Assembly: GCA_037074705.1 (NCBI GenBank)
Contig: CM073592.1
Coordinates: 54,854,129 to 54,918,128 of the forward strand
Length of the DNA stretch: 64,000 nt
Reading direction: 5' to 3'
From: Zhengitettix transpicula
Lineage: Eukaryota > Arthropoda > Insecta > Orthoptera > Tetrigidae
The translations under genes were made by a program, and so were the position numbers. This document shows, piece by piece, positions 24,391-35,529 of the stretch (the first letter of the stretch is position 1; each line of letters begins with the position of its first letter). Below the pieces are notes generated by a model, which did no database searches, was not told where the DNA came from, and saw nothing but the letters and a program-made list of their open reading frames with translations.

Positions 24391-24920
24391 GGAAGGCCTG
24401 CGAGAGGATTTTCTCTCGCAGGTAGAACCTTTTAGGAGAGATACGAAGGGGCTACCTTTGGGTATGCCCTTTCCTCTCCGTTTTTGAACTAAGGTTCCCA
24501 CAAGCCGAGGCACCTCGGCCTATTCTGAGAGGTGTATGTTTCGGGTCACAGACCTTGGGCATACGGTAAGAGTTGTTCGCTATTCCCATTGGAATAGTCG
24601 GCCAGCTGCCTCCTAAACTTTTCAAGGAACGGAGAAAGGAATGCTGCGTCCCCACAGAAAACTCCTCTCCCGCTATCGGAAGGGCGTGGGACAAGTACTC
24701 AATGCCCGACCTACCTGATGCAGGTTATTCTAGGGTTTTACCTGCATTTCTTTAGGCGAATGCCGGGTAGGATCCTTAAAATATAGCCCAGGGTCCCTAG
24801 TTAACCCTTGGCTACCTTCCTCTACCCTTCCGCATCCCTCCTTTCAAATCCCTTCCTATGCTATTAAAGGGGAGTTGCCCAACGTAGATTACCCTCATGT
24901 AGCCTGTTGCCCTAAAAAAA
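24391..24920 (+). mobile_element. Family S retroposon, copy 7, full length reference copy
   Basis: About 530 bp bounded by a perfect target-site duplication AAGTAAAATT at 24381-24390 and 24921-24930, with an A-run just before the 3' duplicate. This fixes orientation (plus) and both ends. The 5' end GGAAGGCCTGCGAGAG opens into a palindrome at 24397-24422 (arms CCTGCGAGAG and CTCTCGCAGG). A second perfect 7-bp inverted repeat, GCCGAGG/CCTCGGC, lies near 24502-24519. No clear A/B boxes of a tRNA promoter or 5S-type boxes are seen. A minimal open frame of 60 codons at 24573-24755 includes PDLPDAGYSRVLPAFL, a string also found in other copies, but the frame is broken in several of them. Confidence 0.9.
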
Positions 24921-24930
24921 AAGTAAAATT

Positions 24931-26520
24931 AAACAGATAGCTGTGTCTAATTGTATAAGTCTGGCGCTTTGATGTTTTTTACAGTTAACTACATAAATAA
25001 ATTAAAGACAATTACTTTCTAATCATCTCTAATGCCAGTTTTATCTATGGAAGGACACCGCAGGCATAAATAAAAATTGATTCAATATCTAGAGATTACT
25101 TTTATACACCTTATTTTATTTCGTTTAAATTTAGAGAAGCAAATCCGTTATCAATTCATCAATAGTTAATAATAAGTTGTCAAATTATCACAAATAAATT
25201 TTTTCATAACCAAGACTTTGTGAATTAAACGTTTATAGCAATGAAAAATTTCCTTTTTTATATATCGTCTAGAAATTGACTTCTATTCTTGTTAAAATAT
25301 TTTCATTAGTATGGTAGTTTAGCTAGTATCTGTTTCAAATATTTCCTATCCCTTAGAAAAACATGTATTTTTCAAATGTGTCGTGCTCAAATCATCGTTA
25401 AAAAATTTAAGTAAATATTAATTTCTATTAATGTCATCCTCTAATTATTTATTTAGGAGCTGAATCGTTTCTTACGGCAGCTAAAATTATTTTATATAGC
25501 TTTCGCCATTACCTAGTCTTATTTTATTTAAATACTATTTTCTTGAGAATGGGTGAACACAGTAAGTGTAAAATTGGCCCTTTTATCAGGCATTTTTCTT
25601 TTCCTTAACTAGAAAATTGAAGCACATTTGCATACGTTTAAGAGTAAAGAAAACGTGGGAAATTTTCGTACACCGTAAATAACCAAGATACAAGACGATA
25701 GACTCCAACATAAAGGAGGGCAATTTGAATCCTTCAGTTTTCATCAGTGTTCTCATCCAGCAGTACTTCAAACGAAGGGATGTGAAAGAAACTCTATTAC
25801 AAAAGCCTTTTACCAATTTTGGTAAAAGAATTCGAACGAGAATGGGAAGATTACACATTTGTTACATAGTTAATTGCAGATCATATCTGGCGGCCGATTT
25901 TAAATTGTTGGTTGTTACAGTATGGTACGATTGAATTTTCTTAAATATTTATATAATTCTCCTGTTTGGTTTGGTAACCATCATACATGTGTTAGGGAGC
26001 TGGTGCAGAAAGCACTTCTTTATAATCATAATGAAAAATCCAAACAACAATTGCAACTCCAATCTTCTTTCAAGTCAGACAACAACTCAGTCTAACTGAA
26101 ATTCAAGCCGCAGCCAATAAAAGTGCTTAGCGACTCATTCCAGTCAAATCATGCTCCGTGATTCCCACGAAGACAATTAATTAACACAACAATATATATA
26201 AACGACTTCAACAGTCAAAAATTTTCTTTCTCCGTGAATGTCGCCATTATTCTTGTCATATATTATTATGGTATATCAATGTGTTCTAAATTTCATACCA
26301 AACTATTCTACTACGTTGAATTTTATTTTCATTGCCTTACAAATTTACTATCGTTTATAATAGCTTCTTAAACCCCTTTTTCAGTTACAGACGGAAAATA
26401 AATTATGAATCAAGAAGGCGTTGGTACCATTAAAGACCGATAATACCTTAGTCGATCATCAAAATTTTCTTCAAAATGTCATTAATTTGTTGAAATACAA
26501 TTTCAGTTTCTATATTGCCC
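24931..26520. other. AT-rich non-coding stretch
   Basis: No feature recognised. A GC-richer patch at 25600-25870 has open frames of 69 and 90 codons on opposite strands, without motifs. Confidence 0.45.
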
Positions 26521-26524
26521 TGCG

Positions 26525-26549
26525 TATATATATATATATATATATATAT
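26525..26549. repeat. (TA)n tract flanking an LTR
   Basis: Left half of an AT microsatellite interrupted by the LTR that starts at 26550. The right half resumes at 27519. Confidence 0.9.
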
Positions 26550-27515
26550 TGTAATACCAATTAAACAGGCTATTAATTGTTTTTAATATAATTGAATTGT
26601 TGCCGGTACGATGCTTAAAGACGACAATCGCAGCGGGTTTTCTTTGTTAACAATCGAGACTGGAGACCGCGCGCTTAGAGAACTCAGTCTGCGTAGAGAA
26701 CTGGGAGATGGCAGTTCGTTCACGTAGAGAAATAAAAGCAGTAAAAGTCTGCTGATCTAGAATTATTAATAGCGCTATCTAGGATGTCCAACGGCAAGAT
26801 ATAATAGTTTTTATAAAACGCAAGTAAACAGTTTGACGGAGAGACTTATAAAATCGCAATTTAGAAGAAGAATTTTTGCTACACAAACCGAACTATTTTT
26901 CGCATAGAGAGACTTTGAGGAGACCTACGTCCGGCAACTGGCTGAGGGTGGGCTAATCCAGGTTCCAGGATAACAGAGATCCAGAGCAACTACCGTGTGT
27001 TAAAAATCTAGTGAGTAGAATCAGTGAATAATGGTCTGTTTAGTGGGTGTTGACTTCAAGCTACAAGAGTCCGAACTGGTACCAGAAGCACTGTCGTGAG
27101 TTCAAAACAATTATAAATTACTATAAACCGTAATTAAAAGGTATAGTCAGATTTCGTTCGCGTTTTTCTTTTCCTTCGTTTTCTTTTACTTTTGTATTTA
27201 TTATTGTATTCCGTTAACTTCAATGAGTTTGGATTGTTAATGTTTTAGATAATTGTATTTGTTCTTCCTATCAACCCCAGTGATGACCGTGAAATAAAGA
27301 GAAATTCGACGTAGTTGATTGCAAAAATATAAAGCTGTATTTTCATAGAACGACACGAATTAATCAAATAAAAACTGAAATATTTGTTTCTTAAATTGAT
27401 GGAATTCGGCGTGCAAAGCAGGGCTTATAATGTGTAATTATCAACAATAAATTTTTAAATACATAATAAATTTTGTTAATTATTCCTATTAATTAAGACC
27501 ACCTTTATTATCATT

Positions 27516-27518
<3 letters not shown>
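26550..27518 (+). mobile_element. Solo LTR in an (AT)n tract (AT-targeted LTR family)
   Basis: About 969 bp with short inverted termini TGTAAT (26550) and ATTACA (27513-27518), interrupting an (AT)n tract: TA repeats lie on both sides. The first 30 bp align with the LTR at 36559 (TGTAAT.CCAATTAA...GG..ATTAATTG). Shared internal landmarks include the block TCCTATCAACCCCAGTGA near 27266, which corresponds to the ATCAAACCCAGT block of the other LTRs. No internal retroviral-type coding region is attached, so it is a solo LTR left by recombination. Some gypsy-type elements of insects insert at ATAT or TATA and duplicate four bases. The AT context here is consistent with that. Confidence 0.7.

Positions 27519-27556
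<38 letters not shown>
27519..27556. repeat. (AT)n tract, right side of the LTR
   Basis: Continuation of the interrupted microsatellite, with a few ATGT variants at the end. Confidence 0.9.
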
Positions 27557-27566
<10 letters not shown>

Positions 27567-28029
27567 AAGTATTTGAATCGTAATATGACTAGTAAGAAAA
27601 GAGAAGAATCCTGAAGGCAACATAATTTTGTGTCCAAGGCAGTAGGCATCATAAAAAGGCTGGGGGAACTTCGGAGCTTATGGGACCGTTGACTGCAATG
27701 GATGGTTCTCATAAGACACAAAAGCAGCGCTTGCCTTCGACCATAATTTCAGTCCGTTATTAGTACTGCGAATCAGCCTTGAAGTCAGTGCACTTTACGA
27801 GAAGAAGCTCAACGTTCACTTGAACGAATGAAAATAAACCTTATTAAAGTTAAGGTATATGTTTATCGTTACATTTGCGTCATATTTACTGTAGCTGGAT
27901 ACCAAGGAAATAAAGGTTACTCAATATTACGTATAAAATGTATTATTAAGTGCTTATGTTAAATACAAATATTAAAGATCGGAAGTACGGATTTTACAAT
28001 AAATTTGGATTAAATATCCTGCTCACCTC

Positions 28030-28145
28030 ACTTCTCATTGGAACAGTCGGCCCACTGCCTTGTTATAATTTTCCGCAAACCCCTTTGAAATCCCTTCATA
28101 TTCTATTAAAGGGGAGTTGTCACCACGTGGATTACCATCCTGCAT
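28030..28145 (+). mobile_element. Family S fragment with internal deletion
   Basis: CATTGGAACAGTCGGCCCAC (mid-element sequence) runs, after about 20 unrelated bases, straight into the 3' end (CCCTTCATATTCTATTAAAG to GTGGATTACC). Roughly 200 bp of the middle are missing. Orientation plus. No A-tail remains. Confidence 0.7.
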
Positions 28146-28150
28146 ACTAA

Positions 28151-29910
28151 TTTAATTATTAATAAAAATCCAAATTAAAGTAATTTTATACCACTAGCTT
28201 TTTTAACAAAATACTTGCTAAAGCCTCATTTTTAAATATTAACTCGCCATGTAATAATATTACTATCATACAGATAAACCGAGAGAGAATTGAAGTTTTT
28301 TGATTTTGCGTGTAAAATATATGAAATATTTTACGTTTGTTAGATTAAGATTCAAGACGCACAAAATAAAATAACAGTCTGTTCCTGAAAACAACATTTA
28401 AAATTCCAGGGTTTCAACGTTCTGATAACGTTATATAGACAATATTAACAGAAAATTAGGTATATAAGTTATAATAAAAGACAAAAATAGTATTGAAAGA
28501 TTTAAATTTTTATACCAAATTCTTATACTCTATATTATAAAATTACTGCATTTTTAAAATTAAAAGTAATTTACTTGTAAAGCTAAAAACTAAACAATTT
28601 ATTTTATTATAATTCGCAATGTACGGTGGATCTTTTAGTGAAAACAAAATTGTGATAGTCAATGGCAATACTCAGAATACAGTATGACCCGATCAATGAA
28701 ATCTGTAATAAGATAATTAGTAAGCCCGGCCTCCAAGCGACAATTGCAACTCTAATCTCAATTAAATTTAAGCAACAATACAGCCAAATTTAGATTCAAA
28801 AAATTTAACGATTCATCCAAGTCAAATCATATTTCTTGCTTCTCGAAACGAGAATTAACATAACTAAATATATAAACGACTCCCTCTGTCAAAACGTTCC
28901 TCTGTTTCTCTCCAAAACGTAGAATAATTCTATTATTGGCAGCATATGACGTGAAAAAACAAAGATAATAATGTCTCACCTTCCGAAAATTATCTCCGTC
29001 AAAGAGATATCTGTGGTCCAAACCTATTACATATAAAATGTAGCACTTCTTGCATTCGCAATCAATAGAAATCTAAGATATAATAATAATAGAGATAAAT
29101 AGAAGCCACACTAGGAATACTGTTTATAATATATATTATAAAATAGAAAATTAAGGTGTGGTCAATGAAGTTAAATTTGATAATAAGAACCACACAGTAC
29201 TTGCCGTAGTGATAAAGAAATGCCGTTATAAATATTTCCAGAATAAATAAATGGTTCTATTATGTAAATAAGTAGAAATATATTCTTAGTCGTTAAATTC
29301 CCTGAATATGGGAAGATATCAGAAGGAAATCCAAATCGATCGCTTACAAATCTCGCGATTATGAATACGGGGCTTTAAGTTGGAATCCCCACATTCAAGC
29401 CTTCAACGGAAAATAAGCCGAGGAAAATAGCTACGGAAAGCCTAAGGTTACCGGTGAAAAGAAAGTAAAAACGGATAGTCTCTGAAAACGGCCTGAATAA
29501 AATTAAATATAAATACGAATTCATAAGCTTATCTCTAAAAACGGCCATACTTATAGAATCAACAGAGAACGCAGGAAAAAGGAAATACGAAAATATTAAT
29601 ATTTATACAGCCAATACGGATATAATTTCCGTACGAAACTAATTGTTACTGTTGTTGGGAATACGAATGTCTTTGACTATTCTAAGAAATATATACATCG
29701 ATAAAACCATAAATAAAAATAATATGTTTAAGCATTAACGGTAAATTTAATTATGAGTTCTGTTGACGCTATCATTTCATATTAATTTAATTTATACTTA
29801 TTTATTTCCAATTTTTATAATCTGACTAATGTTTTCTAAATAAATGTTATAAACACCAGCCTATAGGTCATAAATATTTATTATAATATTAAAAACATCA
29901 TATTTATCAG
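28151..29910. other. AT-rich non-coding stretch
   Basis: Nothing recognised. The region is about three quarters AT, with only short random frames. Confidence 0.55.
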
Positions 29911-29913
29911 ACA

Positions 29914-29949
29914 CACCGTTTCGTCCCTGATTGGGAACTCTTTAGGTGT
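29914..29949 (-). ncRNA. Hammerhead-like motif of Penelope type
   Basis: On the minus strand: CTAAAGA, then stem II GTTCCC-AATCA-GGGAC, then GAAACGG. The spacing between the two core boxes is exactly that of a hammerhead with a G10.1-C11.1 closing pair and a 5-base loop, allowing one bulged T. The first core box differs from CUGAUGA at two positions, so the copy is probably inactive. Confidence 0.45.
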
Positions 29950-31820
29950 ACAAATACAACTCAATTCAGTTATCTCAAACTCTTCAAAAAATAGTCTCAC
30001 ATGAATAATAATTTTTTAGTACAATTTTGTATTAATATATTTTGTTACAAATTTATAAAAATTAAATTTAGATTATGTCTAGCGTTTTAAATATAATAAA
30101 TTTTTGTTACCAATAGGCTGGTGGTATATAATGTAATGTATGTAATGTAGGCATAAAAAAGTCGTGATTACATCAGTTAATATTTCTTCATCTCTTATTT
30201 TGAGATATAAACATTTCTGTTCACTATGCTTTCTTTTATTATACGAGTTGTTGAAACTTCCGTCGGAAACATGAATATGATATAAGAAAATTAACCCAGC
30301 ATTACTAAATTAAATATCTAATAGCCAAAAATACTAAAATGCCTACTTCAGTATTAAATAATTTTTTAAAGACGTTAATATATATTATAAATATAATAAG
30401 AAGTGCTTGAGCTTTGTATTTTACTGAACTATCTGCGTATTCTGTTTGCGTAAAAATGAGTATTATTAAATTTAATGTACGTATTAATACGCAACAATTT
30501 GTTTCACATTTCGCTTATAGAAGATGGTTTCTTGATCAGTATTATGTAATCTACGTTTAAATTAAATACTGTTCAGGTATTGAAGTGGACTATGTTCAAA
30601 AAATTGAGTACACAAAACCAACTTGCTTGCTCTTGTAGCAAATGGAGCCCTAGTCGATAACTAAGCGAAATATTGAGGGTTGGGCAGGAATATGAACAGG
30701 GCAGAATTGCGAAGAGAACAGAGGTTCCGGTTCCTAACGACCAGTCTTCTGCACGGCTGATATCGAGAAGGTCAGTCACCTCCGAAATAAACAATATTGT
30801 GGAGCAAAGGAGAGTGTCTCGGTAGTCCACGCGCTTTCAACAACAGCAATCAACGAATTGTGGTCTTACGCCTTTTATGTTCAAGTTTAGTATTCCTAAC
30901 TGACACACACAACCCACGTGAAACTCACCCATTTAAATCAACGAAAACAACTGCTATTATATGTAACACAATATAATATGTGGTTACGATAAATTTGTTT
31001 ATATAAAGAACTTATATTAGTTATATGTATTCAGATTTTTGTGAATGGAGGAAATTATATCCTCCAAAAAAAATCTTTCAAGTTTTAAGATCATTCCATA
31101 AATTAAAACGTAAATATAACATTGTTGTAAATGGATACAATACGAAACGTCGCCTTCATCTTTGATCAAGAACCATGAAGAATAAATTTGATAATTTTAA
31201 AAAGACCTATACAAACACTAAAACATAATAATTTAATATTAATGAACATTATAACGCTGTAGAACGATAATACTTGTTAATGTCTAATTTAGAAGTATAA
31301 TTCTTCAAAGACGATTTTAAACACCCTTGTAGGTAAAAATGAAATTTATCTCTCATCAGCTGAAATCTTTAGAATTTGTCAACAGGAATTCCTGCAATAA
31401 GTTATGCCCTCACTAATTTTAACCTTGGCTTAAGTCTGAGAAATATTTAATTCGTATTGAGTAGTGCGTGGCTGTCGTTGGCAGACTAGTAGCTTCAAAT
31501 AAGTTCCAATGTTGTTCTAAAGAAAGTATTATTTATATAAAGACAATGCCAGTAATGAAATATTTTTATTTATCTCTAAAGCCCCTACTTTGGCTTTAAA
31601 ATTCTCCAAAATATGGCCTATTTGTACCTTAAACCATCTGCAAATTCATTTAACTCTGTTCAATTCTGAGTTTATCTCATTCAAAACGACAATAAATTAT
31701 TCTTGTCACCTTAAAATGTTTCTCAGTGACCTCCATCATCCTCGGAGCAATTTAAGTCAAAAATTCATTTTGGTGTCTATTTTTAGAAATGGATAGACGC
31801 ATAATTATTCAAATAGTCTG
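29950..31820. other. AT-rich stretch with one GC-richer patch
   Basis: A GC-richer patch at 30620-30850 carries an 85-codon minus-strand frame beginning MDYRDTLLCSTI, not recognisable. No RNA gene or repeat is seen in the remainder. Confidence 0.4.
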
Positions 31821-31839
31821 ACTCACAATCGTTGTAACA

Positions 31840-32510
31840 TAAATGGTCTTGATGAGAAGTTTGAATAAGTTTCTAAATTTTGCGCTGTTAGGAGGACCTG
31901 CTCCAATGAATTCAGTGTTTCAGCCATTACTAGAGGTGTCCTATTCATCAGGCTATGAAATGGCCCCTGATTGGTGACAACTCTTCTCAACTTTTGGACT
32001 TCCCACGCGTGGGAGTCCCCACGGGCGACAATGCTAAAGTGAAACGTAAATCGCTGCTCTTCCATTAACCGAATGTCCCCACAGGCACATTAAAAAGTCG
32101 TCGGAGACGAAAAAGCCTGCCAGGCCAAATCGTCGCTCTCTGACGAAGAGAGCATAACAACTGCAAAGTGCTCGCTAATGGTGGACGTACCGATGAACAA
32201 TTTCGGTTCCCCACAACGCGGCCTGGAGACCACACCTGATCGGTGAGCGCCCAATGTAACATTCGGAACGGTGAAACATTTTTCTTGTATGCGTGTGCGA
32301 GCAGACTTTACGGTAGAGATTCATAAATCAGCGAAACGCCGAGCTTCGGCGCCGGCTGAATTAAGGTACAGATTTACGGCAGGTATGGCCCCCAGAGCCG
32401 CGCTTTATTCGATATTCAGGCAACGGCGCAAGAGACGCTCTTTTTTTTTTGCGACGGAACTGCGAACGAAATTATTGCTGTACGCATTTTAACGGAAAAG
32501 TCTTGCGAGA
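31840..32510. other. GC-rich block, possibly a decayed element or exon cluster
   Basis: About 670 bp of clearly raised GC. On the minus strand two open frames lie end to end (32262-32065, then 32065-31823). One starts MLHWALTDQVW and the other MEEQRFTFHFSIV. On the plus strand 32271-32492 is open. None has a known domain. Two short motifs, GTGGGGA and its neighbours, recur near 32010, 32075 and 32205. It may be a degraded transposon or a conserved host segment. Confidence 0.3.
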
Positions 32511-32821
32511 CAATAGTAAACATTTTCTATATCGAGCGATAATGTTTTAGACGAACCTTCCGAATCTATTATGCATGGAAATAAAACCGTCGGGGCCTCC
32601 TCGGGTAAACTACTAGACTCATGTGAAACGATTCTAAGCTCTAAATAAGTTTCCGAAATGGGTGACTTGGGATTGTGTGTTGTGAAGCCTTCTCACTGCA
32701 AAAATTTGGAAGTCAAGATAGCCATCTCTGAAAGGCAGAAACTGAACAACGTAAGCTGTTTCTGAAATTGTATGCTCTAAATTGATGTATTCTCAAACCT
32801 TCAAGACAAGAAAAATAAGAC

Positions 32822-33130
32822 GGTGTAGACAGGCTATATATATGGTAATCCACATAGTGGCCACTCCCATCTTACGGCATAGGATACGGACTAAAAATGT
32901 GGAAAGGTAGAGCAAGGGTTAACTAGGACACCCGGGCTGTAGTTTTAACGATCCTACCCGGCATTTCAGAGGGAAACCCCTAAAAAGCCAGCATCAGGTA
33001 GGTCGCGTATTTGGTACTTGTCCCACGCCATTCCGATGGCAGAAGTGGGATTTTCCGTAAACTTCTTGGCCAATTTAGGAGGCAGATGGCCGACTATTCT
33101 AATAAGAATAACAGACAACTCTTACTACAT
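32822..33130 (-). mobile_element. Family S retroposon, copy 8, old and truncated
   Basis: Starts GGTGTAGACAGGC ('CTGTCTACAC' 3' subtype, minus sense) and follows the family to the CGACTATTC..AATAGGAATA..GACAACTCTTAC block. It carries many substitutions and small deletions, so it is older than the copies at 8590 and 24391. Confidence 0.8.
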
Positions 33131-33447
33131 GACGAGCACACTTTGGTTTTGTAACAGACGTCGATAAATTACACGGAGTTAGCTTGTTTTTCGTAAACTC
33201 TACTCACGCATTTGCATCACTTCACCTTCCCTTCTCTGACACTTCTCGAATATAGATTGTACGCTTTCTTAACGTTTTAGATCTTACAGTTTTATATTTT
33301 CAACTCAGAACTCAAAATAGTATACACGATTTTCATTTCATTGAGAGCAAACAAGTCCATTCATTGTTTCCATTAAATACATTACAGTTTAATAATAGAC
33401 CAGCGAATAAATTTAATTTCAAACGTTGTTACTACATTGTTTTCGGC

Positions 33448-33505
33448 AGCATCATTTAGTTATTCTCTATGCATTAATTCACTTTCAAATATAGATTTCT
33501 AACAA
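33448..33505 (+). repeat. 58-bp dispersed direct repeat, unit 1
   Basis: Nearly identical (one substitution seen) to 34561-34618. Both start AGCATCATTTAGTTATTCTC. The second unit begins exactly where a (TA)n tract ends. Confidence 0.9.
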
Positions 33506-33540
33506 AGTTTCCAAAAAAAAATAGAGTTTATAGTTTTGTA

Positions 33541-33850
33541 TTTTAAGGATTCTATCCGGAATTCTCCTAAAAGTGGTGCAGGGAAAACGTCAGAGAAACC
33601 TGCGTCAGGAAGGTCGGACTCTTAGTACTTGATCCACGTCCTTTCGAAAACTAGGGTTGGGTTTGCTGAGGGAGTGCAGCATTCCCATCTCCATGCTCGA
33701 CAGGTTTTGTGGTGCAGCTGCCCGCCTGATTCAATAGGAACGTTCAAGTAATTCTCAGAATATGTCAAACGTTTGCGACGCTGGAACATTCAAGGTGTCA
33801 CGGATTGTGGGTGCCTTATTGTAAAATCCCTGGCTTAATGCCGGGAAGAG
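33541..33850 (-). mobile_element. Family S retroposon, copy 9, very degraded
   Basis: Aligns, with many substitutions, to the central and 5' parts of the family in minus orientation: AAGGATTCTATCCGGAATTC, CCTGCGTCAGGAAGGTCGG and GGAGTGCAGCATTCCC blocks. The 3' end is absent. It is separated from copy 8 by about 400 bp, which includes the 58-bp repeat unit. The two may once have been one copy split by an insertion, but their overlap argues against it. Confidence 0.65.
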
Positions 33851-34521
33851 GAAAATCCCAAGCAGGAAGTTACCTCCTTTTGGACGAGAGTGACATGCGT
33901 ACGTTTTTTTCTTATCATACCTTTTTCCAAATAATGCCCGTCACCTTTACTTATTCATATACTTTTCTAGATAACTTTTCTAAATAACTGATAACTGTAG
34001 AATCATATGTAGAGACATTCGGACGCATAATCGTCGTTCGTAGAAGCAGGATGCGAAACGCGAAGCTTCTGTATTTTTTCGCGGCTCATGACTTCTAAAT
34101 ATTAATTAATTCTAAAACATAAATGAACGGAGGATTAACAGTCACTGAAAAATTAATATCACTTCGCCGTAAAAAATTGAATTATACTTTAACTTCTATT
34201 TACTTCCTTATGATCCTGAGTTAATTTTAAAATAATTTATTGAAGCTTGTAGACTGAAGGTTTTCGCGTTGTAGATAATGGTTGAAATTCTCTCGAGATT
34301 CCAGCAAGTTCGTCGATGACGTGAACTTTCATCGAAAAGCCGAGTGTTTTAGATGAACTTATCCGGGTGGAGTCTGTAGAGAATTTCGTCCACTTAATAC
34401 AGCTTCTTTAAATTATCATGAATAAATTAGAATATCATAAATAATAGTTTATCAATATATATTGCAACGCTACGGTATCTGATAAAATTATTACTTTACC
34501 TCTTTTGCATTGAAATATTCA

Positions 34522-34524
<3 letters not shown>

Positions 34525-34560
<36 letters not shown>
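34525..34560. repeat. (TA)n microsatellite
   Basis: About 18 TA units, ending where the duplicated 58-bp unit starts. Confidence 0.95.
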
Positions 34561-34562
<2 letters not shown>

Positions 34563-34618
34563 CATCATTTAGTTATTCTCTATGCACTAATTCACTTTCA
34601 AATATAGATTTCTAACAA
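34561..34618 (+). repeat. 58-bp dispersed direct repeat, unit 2
   Basis: Partner of 33448-33505. It is followed at once by an AT minisatellite. Confidence 0.9.
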
Positions 34619-34690
34619 TACAATATATGTATATATGAATATTATATATATATGTATATATGAATATATGAATATTATATATATATATCC
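34619..34690. repeat. ATATATGAATATT-type AT minisatellite
   Basis: Two to three imperfect units of roughly 30 bp containing TATATGAATATTATATATA. Confidence 0.75.
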
Positions 34691-35440
34691 ATTTAAAACT
34701 AACAGTTTTATTACAGTAGTATTAATCTATTACAAATTTGCCGATTACATGACTCTTAAAAGTATCTACAATTCCATGGAAGGGTCAGAGTTTTATCAAA
34801 GAAATTTTTCATAGCTAATTAAATGAAAATGATATGAAAATTAATAAAACTTTAGAATGTATTCTAAAAAATTAATTTGTAAACATTACAGTGAAATAAT
34901 TATTTCAATTCATTTTTCAGGTATGAACATTCTCTGTTACTGCAGGTGGTAAGTGATCTACCATTATGATTATTTAAAAATATATATTACATATACTTTT
35001 ATCATTTTAAGCAACATTTTATATTTAGTAACGATTACGGCTTTCATAATTAAATAAATGTTATGAAAACTTTTAGCAAGAAACTTTGACAAGGTATTGA
35101 AGTAATTAATTCATAGTCGATTCAGAACTTTATTTCTTAATCTCTGATCATGGAGTTTTCTCTAATTTAACAATATTTTTAGGGTATGTGTACTTTAAAA
35201 CTGTCAATAACATCACTCGAAAACAGAAACTGCAAATTGTTAGTGTTATTTCTTCTTATGCTTGGATTTGTTCAACAAAATGTGTTTTATATATTATAAA
35301 CACCATTAACAATACCAAAGCCGGGATGTTAAATTATTTCCTCTATTAATATCTCAACAATATTTTCATTATTAACAAAAAACGACCAATTTGTCACAAA
35401 ATGTATTATGCAACTAATACAAAAAAATAATTACCATAAT
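34691..35440. other. AT-rich non-coding stretch
   Basis: No feature recognised. Confidence 0.5.
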
Positions 35441-35480
35441 ACGACGTTTCGTCCACAATTTTGAGACATCATCAGGTAAT
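35441..35480 (-). ncRNA. Hammerhead-like motif of Penelope type, best-conserved core
   Basis: On the minus strand the order is CTGATGA (35469-35475), a GTC/GAC-closed stem II with loop CAAAATTGTG, and GAAACGTC (GAAAC at 35446-35450). Both invariant core boxes are intact. One extra T lies between the first box and stem II compared with a textbook hammerhead. Penelope-like elements are known to carry such ribozymes in their pseudo-LTRs, and related degraded motifs occur at 29914, 55702 and 55884. The stem III and cleavage triplet could not be assigned with confidence. Confidence 0.6.
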
Positions 35481-35529
35481 CAGAAGTTTTGAATGTATAT
35501 AAATATATATAAGTTTATTTTTTAAGTTA

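Noticed and set aside
31141..31180. GAAACGTCGCC on the plus strand as a hammerhead core
   Set aside because: No CUGAUGA-like box at the required position on the same strand.
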